64,000 nt of DNA from Chryseobacterium culicis (lineage in GTDB: Bacteria; Bacteroidota; Bacteroidia; Flavobacteriales; Weeksellaceae). The stretch's first letter is position 1, and every line of letters starts with the position of its first letter. The notes under the pieces are model-generated. The model was not told the DNA's origin, did not search any database, and saw nothing but the letters and a program-made list of their open reading frames with translations. Both the position numbers and the translations under genes were made by a program. Where the stretch lies: NCBI RefSeq assembly GCF_002979755.1, contig NZ_PCPP01000003.1, positions 310,001 to 374,000 on the forward strand, read 5' to 3'. Positions 7,028 through 15,343 of this stretch are shown piece after piece.

Positions 7028-8698
7028 TTATCCAAATTTCTTTTTCCTTAACCAGAAGAACAATCCTCCGATAAGGCCGATAATGACCAATGGAAGCAGT
7101 AAATTCAGCCACTGCCAATTGGTTTTCTCTTCAGTAATTCTTTGTCTGTCAAGAAGTCTTTCTTCGATATTTCGGTTTCTGAGTTCCATCAGGTTGCTGT
7201 CATCGAGCAAATAATCCAAAGCATTTCTCAGGAACTGTTCGTTTCCAAACTGTTCATTCGTTAACAAATCAACTCCCAATGGAAGCGGTTTTCCTTTGAT
7301 CACTTTGTTCCTGCCAACATCTCCGTCTGCAATAACGATCATTTTATTTTCCGGACTTGATGTTTTGAAGCCAGGATAAGATTTTCTTTCAATTCTTGAG
7401 GCATAGGCAGAATTAAACTTCCCTTCCAATGCTACAGCGAAGATCTTCGGTGTACTTGGTTTTTCCATTTGTCCAAGACTGTCTACGCTTGCAACCTCTT
7501 TTAAATCTACGTAGTTCGGAACCTGTTTCAGCAAGGTTCTTTCACTGGATTCGAAAAGAACTTTTGTTTTGATATTCTTTCTTCCTCCTAAAGTATCAAT
7601 GGAAGTTGGAAATTCAAACTTTACAGGGTTAATATTTTTGGTGATCGGATTATTATTTTCTGCAATTCCCAGAGGAAAATACGGCCAGGGTAAGCTTGTG
7701 TACTGAGGATTTCCACTTACTTCTCCTGTCACCAGTCTTAACAGGGCAAACTTCTTAACATCTTTTACCAAAGCAGGATTGATTCTCAACCCATAATTGA
7801 AAAAGAAGTCTGTCATGTTGATATCTACAGGGAAAGGCATTACTTTTTTGGATCTTGTTAAAGTATCCATTTCAGCATTTACGGCATCAATCATCCAAAG
7901 GGTTTTCCCTCCGTTCATGATATACTGGTCAAGAATTACTTTTTCATTATCTGTAAATGCTTTTCTTGGTTTTGCGATCACCAAAGCACTCATCTGCTTC
8001 AATAACGGAATATCTTCTATGGAAAGCTCAGTCTGATTTTTAGGAATAATAGGTCCTGCATCGTAATTTTCCATGGCCAGTTGTACAAATCCCTGAAATT
8101 CGTCCGGACTTAATTCATCCTGATTAACCAGAATCCCGATTTTCTTTCTCTTAGCCGCTGCAATATTTTTGATATTGGAAACAAGGTTGTATTCCAGACC
8201 TTCAATAGATCTTGTCAACTGCTGATCAGCATCAATTCCTGCCTGCTGTACTACCAATGGTATAGAAACACCATCATTTCCATGCTTGATCACGGCATAA
8301 GGGAAAAGCGTGATCTGTGAGATTTTCCCATCTTTTACATCCGGAAGAATAGACGGCTGCATACCCATTGCCATCAGGGTATCCTGAGACATTTTTGTTT
8401 TAATAGGGTCTATAAATTTAAAATCAATCTTTGGATTAATTTTTCTGAACTCTTCCAGCATAAATTTCGTTTCGCTCTGAAGCTGTTTGAAACTTGCCGG
8501 AAAATCACCTTCAAGATACACTTCTACAGTCAGAGGTTTTTTAACAGACTCCAGGACTTTGATGGTGTTATCGGAAAGGGTATATCTTTTTTCTTTTGTT
8601 AAGTCTAATCTTATCCCTGAATAAGTCAGGATAATTACCAATGGAACAATGGCAATTAAGAAAATTCCCAGTGGAGATTTAGCATTGAACTTCTTCAT
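7028..8698 (-). CDS. gldG: GldG, gliding-motility ABC transporter component
   Basis: 556 residues. An N-terminal membrane helix (8-27) is followed by 'SGIRLDLTKEKRYTLSDNTIKVL', the characteristic GldG opening, a large extracytoplasmic region of the ABC_transp_aux type, and a C-terminal helix ('WLNLLLPLVIIGLIGGLFFWLRKKKFG'). With GldF and the ATPase GldA (not in this window) it forms an ABC complex needed for gliding in Flavobacterium johnsoniae, although some gliders lack it. It starts four bases after the gldF stop, so the two are co-transcribed. Whether the host glides cannot be told; gldFG also occur in non-motile Chryseobacterium-type bacteria. Confidence 0.93.
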   Translation of the reverse strand: MKKFNAKSPLGIFLIAIVPLVIILTYSGIRLDLTKEKRYTLSDNTIKVLESVKKPLTVEVYLEGDFPASFKQLQSETKFMLEEFRKINPKIDFKFIDPIKTKMSQDTLMAMGMQPSILPDVKDGKISQITLFPYAVIKHGNDGVSIPLVVQQAGIDADQQLTRSIEGLEYNLVSNIKNIAAAKRKKIGILVNQDELSPDEFQGFVQLAMENYDAGPIIPKNQTELSIEDIPLLKQMSALVIAKPRKAFTDNEKVILDQYIMNGGKTLWMIDAVNAEMDTLTRSKKVMPFPVDINMTDFFFNYGLRINPALVKDVKKFALLRLVTGEVSGNPQYTSLPWPYFPLGIAENNNPITKNINPVKFEFPTSIDTLGGRKNIKTKVLFESSERTLLKQVPNYVDLKEVASVDSLGQMEKPSTPKIFAVALEGKFNSAYASRIERKSYPGFKTSSPENKMIVIADGDVGRNKVIKGKPLPLGVDLLTNEQFGNEQFLRNALDYLLDDSNLMELRNRNIEERLLDRQRITEEKTNWQWLNLLLPLVIIGLIGGLFFWLRKKKFG

Positions 8699-8702
8699 AA
8701 CT

Positions 8703-9431
8703 CTACTTCTTTTTGTTAATAAAATGATTAGACAATACTAATGAAGCACCGATGACAAGTACAAAATAAGCTACATCTTTAAAATCAATAAGGCCTCTTG
8801 TAAAGCCTAAGAAATGCTGATAAAAGCCAATATTCTGAAGGATAAAATCTGCGCCTCCCAATAGTTTATAACTTGCCAGCTGTTCGATTCCAAAATACAT
8901 AATGAAGCACATGAAAACACCCAGCAGATAAGCCATAATCTGATTCTGTGATAATGAAGATGCTAGAATTCCCACGGCTGAAAATGCGGCGATTAAAATA
9001 ATCAAACCAATGTAACTTCCGAAGGTCATTCCAAGATCAATATTTCCTGCTGGCACTCCCAACACGTATACCGTATAAAGGTAAATCAATGAAGGAATAA
9101 GGCATAAAATTCCAACGATCCATACAGAAAGGAATTTTCCGGTTACCAGTTCTGAAACTCTTAACGGCTGCGAGAAAAGCCAGTTTAATGTTCCGGTTTG
9201 CTGTTCTTCTGCAAAAGTTTTCATGGAAAGGGCTGGAATGATAAACATCAACAGCCATGGAACCAATACAAAATAGCTCTGCAGCGAGGCCATTCCGATC
9301 TCAAAAATATTAGAATCGTTGTCGAAAAAGAACAGGAAAAGGGTTGCTATCAAACTGAAAGCGGCGATAATCACCCATGCACTCCAGTTTCCAAAGTAAC
9401 TCCAAAGTTCTTTCTTTAAAATTGCAATCAT
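8703..9431 (-). CDS. gldF: GldF, gliding-motility ABC transporter permease
   Basis: 242 residues, the usual length, with six predicted membrane helices of the ABC-2 permease type. Landmarks: 'MIAILKKELWSYFGNWSAWVIIAAF', 'MKTFAEEQQTGTLNWLFSQPLRVSELVTGKFLSVW' (the cytoplasmic coupling segment) and a final helix ending 'LVLSNHFINKKK'. It is the first gene of the gldF-gldG pair. The hemJ stop lies 59 bp upstream with a short hairpin between, so gldFG may be a separate unit or a read-through. Confidence 0.93.
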   Translation of the reverse strand: MIAILKKELWSYFGNWSAWVIIAAFSLIATLFLFFFDNDSNIFEIGMASLQSYFVLVPWLLMFIIPALSMKTFAEEQQTGTLNWLFSQPLRVSELVTGKFLSVWIVGILCLIPSLIYLYTVYVLGVPAGNIDLGMTFGSYIGLIILIAAFSAVGILASSLSQNQIMAYLLGVFMCFIMYFGIEQLASYKLLGGADFILQNIGFYQHFLGFTRGLIDFKDVAYFVLVIGASLVLSNHFINKKK

Positions 9432-9490
9432 AGTTTTTTTGTAAGATGTAAAAAGGATGAATGTATGAAGGCATACGTCCTACTCCACAA

Positions 9491-10042
9491 TTATTTGTTT
9501 TTTTTATTTTTATTAACCAGTTTCACGGTCATCATGATCAGAAATACAAGAACGAAAAATCCTGCAATTAATTGCCACCAGTATTCAATCACCATCGATT
9601 TTAAAATGACGGTAAATACAACCAGAAACAGAATGAATGTTGCAATTTCATTCGCCTGTCTCAGTTTGATATTGGCAATGGGCAGTGTATCCCCATGTAA
9701 TTCTTTTAAATGAAGAACTTTTTTCCAGCACCAGTAATGATAAATGGCAAGCCCGATAAGGAAAGTCAGTTTCAAATGAAACCACGGCATTTTCATCAGC
9801 CCGGTATTTAAAAAGATCATGACCAATCCGCATACCGCCATGATTACTCCTGCCGGAACGGTGATAATATTCCACAATCTTCTGGCCATAAAAGTGTACT
9901 GTTCTCTCAGAATTTTCTTTTTTTCTTCAGTAAATTCATCGGTGTCTTTATAGTAAACGAAAATTCTCACGAGATAAAAAATTCCCGCAAAGTAGCTTAC
10001 CATGAAGATAATATGTAAAGCTTTGATGATGGTATACAGCAT
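9491..10042 (-). CDS. hemJ: HemJ-type protoporphyrinogen oxidase / CopD family membrane protein
   Basis: 183 residues with about four helices. 'MLYTIIKALHIIFMVSYFAGIFYLVRIFVYY' carries the conserved early histidine (H10), and 'MPWFHLKLTFLIGLAIYHYWCWKK' carries the conserved lysine region. Both match HemJ (UPF0093), which oxidises protoporphyrinogen IX in bacteria that lack HemG or HemY. A -7 element TATCTTTG lies 17 bp before the ATG on the minus strand. The enzymatic role is inferred from the family; some annotations call these CopD-like proteins. Confidence 0.85.
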   Translation of the reverse strand: MLYTIIKALHIIFMVSYFAGIFYLVRIFVYYKDTDEFTEEKKKILREQYTFMARRLWNIITVPAGVIMAVCGLVMIFLNTGLMKMPWFHLKLTFLIGLAIYHYWCWKKVLHLKELHGDTLPIANIKLRQANEIATFILFLVVFTVILKSMVIEYWWQLIAGFFVLVFLIMMTVKLVNKNKKNK

Positions 10043-10135
10043 CCTAAAAATTTGTTTGCAAAGATAGTTTATTTCGGAAAAAAAGAGAATTTAATCTAAA
10101 ATCTTTAGCTTAAAATAATAAAGATTCAATATTTT

Positions 10136-10786
10136 TTAGAATTTGAAAATGAATTTCATATCAACATTAAAATTGAAACGCAGATTGGAACCTTGTCGAT
10201 TTGAATGATAATCAAAAGGAAGACCATCTACAGGAGCATAATCTTCTTCCTTTCCTGTCATATTAGTATAAGAAATATTTTTTTGTCTGATACCCAAGCC
10301 TATTTTAGGCATAAAGCCAAACCATGAAGATTCTTTATGAAGCAAAATGCTGTAGTTAATATTTACTCCAAATTTGGTTCTTTTATAATCTGCCGAGCTA
10401 AAAGAATAATACACATCATTTTCGTCGTAATATTTTCCTGAAATATTTTTCCCTATTTGATTTAAATAGAAAGCTTCTGCTGATACAAAATGTTTTAATC
10501 TTGATTGAGGCGCCAAACTGTAAAAAACTTCAGGTCTTATCTCAAAAACCCTGTTTTTCCCTTCAAAATTGCTCATATTTACGGGCATTATTTTGTCGGT
10601 TCCATAGGCCAATTCGCTTCCAATCCACCATCTTTCATTTATTTTCCGCATATAACCTACATTATAGCGCTGGTCACGAAAAGGAGCAAAAGCACTTACA
10701 GTAAGTATTGATTTGTAATCATCCGATTGAGCATAAATTGTATTGAAAAAGCTAAAAAAAACAAAAAGAAGTAAATATTTTTTCAC
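10136..10786 (-). CDS. Outer-membrane beta-barrel protein of unknown role
   Basis: 216 residues. The signal peptide MKKYLLLFVFFSFFNTIYAQ is followed by amphipathic beta strands ('RYNVGYMRKINERWWIGSELAYGTD', 'FEIRPEVFYSL', 'HFVSAEAFYLNQIG', 'TKFGVNINYSILL', 'GFMPKIGLGIRQ', 'LRFNFNVDMKFIFKF'), and the last residue is Phe, as in BAM-assembled barrels. It resembles the small eight-stranded barrels common in Bacteroidota (DUF3575/OmpW-like in layout). No catalytic motif is seen. It stands alone between hemJ and kbl. Confidence 0.65.
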   Translation of the reverse strand: MKKYLLLFVFFSFFNTIYAQSDDYKSILTVSAFAPFRDQRYNVGYMRKINERWWIGSELAYGTDKIMPVNMSNFEGKNRVFEIRPEVFYSLAPQSRLKHFVSAEAFYLNQIGKNISGKYYDENDVYYSFSSADYKRTKFGVNINYSILLHKESSWFGFMPKIGLGIRQKNISYTNMTGKEEDYAPVDGLPFDYHSNRQGSNLRFNFNVDMKFIFKF

Positions 10787-10964
10787 AAAATGGTTATTAG
10801 AATTAGTGTTCCAAATATATTATATTATCATCTATTCAGCAATAACATTTTTTTAATTACAATTATCTAATTACTAAAAGAAATAGCATTTATTATTGTA
10901 AAAGTGGTGTATTTTTAATGTATTTCAATTTTTCCTTATGGTCAATACATCCAATCCTCTGAAT
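10787..10964. other. Intergenic region upstream of the barrel gene
   Basis: Very AT-rich, holding the promoter area of the minus-strand barrel gene. I see no ORF, repeat or RNA gene. Confidence 0.4.
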
Positions 10965-11004
10965 AAAAAAACAGGATTTCTCTAAATAAGAAATCCTGTT
11001 TTTT
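10965..11004 (-). terminator. Terminator of kbl
   Basis: ACAGGATTTC pairs with GAAATCCTGT around an eight-base loop, with A6 on one side and T6 on the other, 26 bp after the kbl stop. Confidence 0.85.
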
Positions 11005-11029
11005 ATTCTACAAAAGTAGATTTTTTATC

Positions 11030-12226
11030 TTAAGAGATCACTCCTAATTCTTTTCCAACTTTTTCAAAAGCAGCAATTGCTTTATCCAAATGTTCTCTTG
11101 TGTGAGCCGCAGATAACTGTACTCTGATTCTCGCTTTTCCTTTTGGTACTACCGGATAGAAGAATCCGATTACGTAAATCCCTTCATCCATAAGCTTTTC
11201 AGCCATTTTCTGAGAAAGAGGTGCATCATAAAGCATAACCGGAACAATTGCAGCATCTCCTTCAGGAATATCAAAACCTTTAGCTTTCATTTCCGTTCTG
11301 AAATATTCTGCATTTTCCATTACTTTATCACGAAGAGAAGTATCATCAGAGATCATATCCAATACTTTCAAAGCAGCTCCTACAATTCCCGGGGCTAAAG
11401 AGTTAGAGAACAGATAAGGTCTTGAACGCTGTCTCAACATATCAATGATCTCTTTCTTACCGGAAGTAAAACCTCCTAAAGCACCTCCTAAAGCTTTTCC
11501 TAAAGTAGAAGTGATGATATCTACTCTACCCATTACTTCATTAGCTTCGTGAGTTCCACGGCCTGTTTTCCCAATGAAACCTGTAGCGTGAGAATCATCT
11601 ACCATTACCAAAGCATCATATTTGTCTGCAAGGTCACAAACACCTTTTAAATCTGCAACAATACCGTCCATTGAGAATACTCCGTCTGTTACAATAATTT
11701 TGAAACGGTGATTCTTTTCAGAAGCTGCAATCAGTTGCGCTTCCAGATCCGCCATATTATTGTTTTTATATCTGTATCTCGCAGCTTTACAAAGACGAAC
11801 ACCATCAATGATTGATGCATGGTTCAGTTCATCTGAAATAATAGCATCTTCTTCTGTAAATAATGGTTCGAAAACTCCTCCGTTTGCATCAAATGCAGCA
11901 GCATAAAGGATGGTATCTTCAAGACCTAAGAAATCAGCAATTTTTTTCTCCAAATCTTTGTGAATATCCTGTGTTCCACAGATGAAACGTACAGAAGACA
12001 TTCCATATCCGTGAGACTGAATCATCTCCTGAGAAGCTTTCATAACTTCCGGATTGTTTGATAATCCCAGATAATTGTTCGCACAGAAGTTCAAAAGTTT
12101 TTTTCCGTTCGCTTCTATTTCTGCACTCTGCTGAGACGTGATGATTCTTTCTCTTTTGTAAAGTCCGTCATTCTCAATATTCTGAAGTTCATTCTGTAAA
12201 TGTTGAAGGTATTTTTCAGAGATCAT
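11030..12226 (-). CDS. kbl: Glycine C-acetyltransferase (2-amino-3-ketobutyrate CoA ligase)
   Basis: 398 residues, the family length. This PLP enzyme of the alpha-oxoamine synthase group cleaves 2-amino-3-ketobutyrate with CoA to glycine and acetyl-CoA, the second step of threonine degradation. Visible features: 'NFCANNYLGLSNNPEV', 'GYGMSSVRFICGTQDIHKDLE', 'VTDGVFSMDGIVADL', 'DALVMVDDSHATGFIGKTGRG' and the PLP lysine in 'ITSTLGKALGGALGG'. KBL is favoured over 8-amino-7-oxononanoate synthase by 'MSSVRFICGT' and the overall pattern. No tdh lies next to it; threonine dehydrogenase would have to be elsewhere. Confidence 0.95.
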   Translation of the reverse strand: MISEKYLQHLQNELQNIENDGLYKRERIITSQQSAEIEANGKKLLNFCANNYLGLSNNPEVMKASQEMIQSHGYGMSSVRFICGTQDIHKDLEKKIADFLGLEDTILYAAAFDANGGVFEPLFTEEDAIISDELNHASIIDGVRLCKAARYRYKNNNMADLEAQLIAASEKNHRFKIIVTDGVFSMDGIVADLKGVCDLADKYDALVMVDDSHATGFIGKTGRGTHEANEVMGRVDIITSTLGKALGGALGGFTSGKKEIIDMLRQRSRPYLFSNSLAPGIVGAALKVLDMISDDTSLRDKVMENAEYFRTEMKAKGFDIPEGDAAIVPVMLYDAPLSQKMAEKLMDEGIYVIGFFYPVVPKGKARIRVQLSAAHTREHLDKAIAAFEKVGKELGVIS

Positions 12227-12360
12227 TTTTAGTAATTTTTTAGATGTGCTAATTTACTAAAAAGGCAGTAAAATAAAACCTTTTATAAGCTTAATTCTAA
12301 AAAATCAATTCAGGAATCAGTTTTAACACTATTAGTCTATAAATTTAGTAGGATAATATT

Positions 12361-12368
12361 TATATTTG
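12361..12368 (+). promoter_or_regulatory. -7 element of the cupin-8 gene
   Basis: TATATTTG, 16 bp before the ATG at 12385. Confidence 0.5.
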
Positions 12369-12384
12369 TTTAAATTTTTAATGC

Positions 12385-13263
12385 ATGAGATTAAAGCCGG
12401 TACAAAAAATAAAGACAATCAGTTCAGAAACCTTTATCAACAGTCATATGAAGCCGAGAGTTCCTATTATTCTTGAAAACTTTATCCATCCGGAAAGTCC
12501 GGCTTTCAAAAAGTGGAACTATGAATACTTCAAGGAAATTGCAGGAGATCACAGGGTGAATATATATGGCAGTGAGCTTGATTCCCTGGACAGAGTAGCC
12601 AGTGATCCTATAGCTCAGTCTACTTTTTCAGAATATCTTGACCTGATACAGTCTACCCCAACTGAACACAGACTTTTCTTATTTAATCTATTAAAAATAA
12701 AACCTGAACTTAAGAACGATCTTATTTACAATGATGTGACCCATGGTAAACTACTAAAATGGCTGCCTTTTATGTTTTTTGGAGGTGAAGGTTCTGTCAC
12801 CAGAAACCATATTGATATCGACATGTCGCACGTTTTCATTACACAGTTTCAGGGAATCAAAAGGATTTGGCTCTTCCCGTGGGAACAGTCTGATTGTATG
12901 TATAAACTGCCCTATAATTTCCACAGCCTGGCTCAGATTAAAAACCCTGACTACCGAAAATATCCGGCTCTTCTTTATTTAAATGGCTACGAAGCCATCA
13001 TTCATCCCGGAGAAACCCTTTATATTCCTTCCGGATGGTGGCATTATATTCAATATGATACAGAAGGATATTCTATATCGGTAAGAGCACTTCCATCAAG
13101 CCCTCTCGAAAAATGGAGGGGTTTTAAAAACCTGGTCATCACCAGGCATTTTGATAATCTCATGCGTAAAATATTCAAAGAAAAATGGTTCTCTTACAAG
13201 GTCAGGCTGGCCAGAAAAAGAGGAGCCAGAGCAGCCAGAAAACAAAGAAGCTTTCAAATTTGA
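12385..13263 (+). CDS. Cupin-like (JmjC/cupin-8) Fe(II)/2-oxoglutarate oxygenase family protein
   Basis: 292 residues, cytosolic. The double-stranded beta-helix shows the metal triad: 'TRNHIDIDMSH' (H-x-D) and, some 70 residues later, 'LYIPSGWWHYIQY', with 'GETLYIPSGWWH' the usual distal histidine strand. The start 'PRVPIILENFI' is typical of cupin-8 proteins related to factor-inhibiting-HIF and JMJD5-type hydroxylases. Substrate unknown; protein or tRNA hydroxylation is possible. The basic tail 'KEKWFSYKVRLARKRGARAARKQRSFQI' may bind nucleic acid (inference). Its last six codons and stop are part of a perfect palindromic terminator. Confidence 0.85.
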   Translation: MRLKPVQKIKTISSETFINSHMKPRVPIILENFIHPESPAFKKWNYEYFKEIAGDHRVNIYGSELDSLDRVASDPIAQSTFSEYLDLIQSTPTEHRLFLFNLLKIKPELKNDLIYNDVTHGKLLKWLPFMFFGGEGSVTRNHIDIDMSHVFITQFQGIKRIWLFPWEQSDCMYKLPYNFHSLAQIKNPDYRKYPALLYLNGYEAIIHPGETLYIPSGWWHYIQYDTEGYSISVRALPSSPLEKWRGFKNLVITRHFDNLMRKIFKEKWFSYKVRLARKRGARAARKQRSFQI

Positions 13264-13276
13264 AAGCTTCTTTGTT
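13241..13276 (+). terminator. 36-bp perfect palindrome terminator containing a stop codon
   Basis: AACAAAGAAGCTTTCAAA is followed directly by its exact reverse complement. The cupin-8 TGA (13261-13263) lies in the middle of the right arm, so the stem encodes the C-terminal residues. The tail continues TTTTGTT. It could terminate transcription from both sides, including the convergent M1 peptidase gene. Confidence 0.8.
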
Positions 13277-13328
13277 TTGTTATATTGATTTCGAAAAAAT
13301 AAGGATTTATCCTTTAATCTCTTCCGTG

Positions 13329-15260
13329 TTACTGCTTGATAAATTTAATACTCTTTTCGTCAATAGTAATAACATAAGCTCCGGGAATCAATTCTGAAAT
13401 TCCAATTGCTTTGCCTGGCTGATACGTTCCTTTTCCTACCAGTTTTCCATCTATAGCATGAATCGTAAAATCCACAGCCCTATTAATTCCTTTCAGATTA
13501 ATTTCATTTTTTGCAGGGTTTGGATATAAGCCAAAACCTTCCTTCTCAACGGAAGAAACACTTAAAGTATTATCCTGGGTAACCGTAGAGTTTTTCTCAA
13601 TAATCTGATATTCATAATTAAACTGAACACTTGCAATAGGGAAAGTTACCGACTGCAAAAAGCTTTGGTTATTGGATGTATTATTAAGAACAAAGTAAGC
13701 CGTCTGCCCCGAAGTTCCTGTCACTTTAATAGGTAAAGGCATTTCAAAAAAACTAACTGTAGAGCTACTTTGCGTCTGAGAAACTTTAAATAAAGCCTGA
13801 TTACCGCCCTGCATCCATTTGATAGTATAAGTAGGATATCCTTCTCCATATATCCAGTCATTAAAAAATTCTGTAAAATCTGTTCCGGTAGACTGAAGCA
13901 AAGAAGCATTAAAGTCAGCAGTACGAGCATAACTGTAAGCCAGATTGGGTCTTGCATGATAGTCTTTAAGTGCCTGATAAAATGCAGCATCTCCTAAAAT
14001 CCACTTCAGCATTCTCAGCACATATCCTCCTTTGGAATAGGATAATCTGCTGTCAAATATTCTGTTGATACTCGAAAGTCCGTTATCCGGCACATAAACA
14101 CTTCCTGTTGTACTCGCGGTAATGTAGTTGGATTGCCCCTGTAGATAATTCAGAAATTCAGTATTGGTCATGAGCAGTTTTTCATTGGCAAGATGTTCAC
14201 CATACGTAGCAAAACCTTCATTCAGCCAGATATCATTCCAGGCACCGCAAGTTACTTTATCCCCAAACCACTGATGGGCAAGTTCATGAGCAATAAGCTG
14301 TTTACTCCAGCCTCCCATAGAAGACATTGTCTGATGTTCCATACCGCCTCCGTACATAAATTCCATATGTCCATATTTTTCATTACGGAAAGGATAAGTT
14401 CCAAAATAGGTTTCAAAAGTACCCATGATCTGCTTCGTCCATTGAATATTATTCAGACTGGTCTGGTTGGAATTCGTGGACGGATAGATATAGTTGACAA
14501 AAGGAAACGGAGGATTTCCGATGGTATCTGTAAGCTTCACAAAATTAGTAATGGACAATGCAATCAGATAAGCTGGTGTAGGATACATGGTTCTCCAGAA
14601 AGTAAGCTTTGTAGATCCTGAAGGAAATGTTTCAGACATCAGTTTTCCATTGGCTGCCACACTGTAATTGGATGGCGTTGTAATTTTAAAATCAAATCTT
14701 TCGATCTTATCATTTAAGCTTTGTTTGGTAGGAAACCAATCCTGTGCACCGTAAGGCTCATTCAACGTAGAAAGAACCGGAGTTCCGCTCTGAAGAGCAG
14801 TTTTGAAAGCATCATTCGCTGTAGAAGGTGCTCCTGCATAATAGATCGTAAGAGAATCCAGTGTATTGGCCGGAATAGAAGCCGGAAAATCAATTTTAAG
14901 TTCTTTGGAAGGAAGCTGCTGGAAACTTGTGATATTGGTTCCATGATATTTCACCTGAGAAACCGTTAAGGAGTTGGAAAGATCGAAATAAATACTTCCC
15001 ATACTTTGTGTTGGTTTAAAATGAGAAGTCACTGATCCGGAGATATTATATACTGCAGGATCCAGGCTAACATCCATTCTTTGATATTGTAAATCGTAAT
15101 TGAGCGTATTGGGATTGGTATTCCCGATATTCATTTTTTGAGTAAAGGATTTTTTCTCTTTTTCGATCAATCCTTTCATATCCGTATTTTGCCGTTGCTT
15201 CTGGCCATAGAATTGTTGAGATAATAAAAATCCCAACACCAAAAGGTACAATTTTGTCAT
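13329..15260 (-). CDS. Secreted M1 family aminopeptidase with T9SS sorting domain
   Basis: 643 residues. Signal peptide (MTKLYLLVLGFLLSQQFYGQ), then an M1 N-terminal beta domain ('YDLQYQRMDVSLDPAVYNISGSVTSHF'). The catalytic domain has 'GGGMEHQTMSS' (variant GxMEN exopeptidase loop, His for Asn) and 'HELAHQWFGDKVTCGAWNDIWLNEGFATY' (HExxH-x18-E zinc site). A T9SS sorting domain with 'GFGLYPNPAKNEINLKG' ends the protein. It is exported and probably trims peptides outside the cell. Shorter than full M1 enzymes (~850 aa) because the large C-terminal helical domain is missing, as in other secreted Bacteroidota M1 proteins. Confidence 0.92.
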   Translation of the reverse strand: MTKLYLLVLGFLLSQQFYGQKQRQNTDMKGLIEKEKKSFTQKMNIGNTNPNTLNYDLQYQRMDVSLDPAVYNISGSVTSHFKPTQSMGSIYFDLSNSLTVSQVKYHGTNITSFQQLPSKELKIDFPASIPANTLDSLTIYYAGAPSTANDAFKTALQSGTPVLSTLNEPYGAQDWFPTKQSLNDKIERFDFKITTPSNYSVAANGKLMSETFPSGSTKLTFWRTMYPTPAYLIALSITNFVKLTDTIGNPPFPFVNYIYPSTNSNQTSLNNIQWTKQIMGTFETYFGTYPFRNEKYGHMEFMYGGGMEHQTMSSMGGWSKQLIAHELAHQWFGDKVTCGAWNDIWLNEGFATYGEHLANEKLLMTNTEFLNYLQGQSNYITASTTGSVYVPDNGLSSINRIFDSRLSYSKGGYVLRMLKWILGDAAFYQALKDYHARPNLAYSYARTADFNASLLQSTGTDFTEFFNDWIYGEGYPTYTIKWMQGGNQALFKVSQTQSSSTVSFFEMPLPIKVTGTSGQTAYFVLNNTSNNQSFLQSVTFPIASVQFNYEYQIIEKNSTVTQDNTLSVSSVEKEGFGLYPNPAKNEINLKGINRAVDFTIHAIDGKLVGKGTYQPGKAIGISELIPGAYVITIDEKSIKFIKQ

Positions 15261-15283
15261 GTTTAGAAAAATTTAATCAAATA

Positions 15284-15314
15284 TAAAAAAAACCTTTTAA
15301 TCAATGATTAAAAG
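15284..15314 (-). terminator. Terminator of dacB
   Basis: On the minus strand CCTTTTAATC pairs with GATTAAAAGG across a three-base loop, followed by a run of eight Ts. It lies about 30 bp after the dacB stop and just before the M1 peptidase start. Confidence 0.85.
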
Positions 15315-15343
15315 GCTGTTATAATATATAAAATAAAAAATTT

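Noticed and set aside
14193..14621. 142-codon plus-strand ORF
   Set aside because: It is antisense to the zinc-site region of the M1 aminopeptidase; no promoter or family features.
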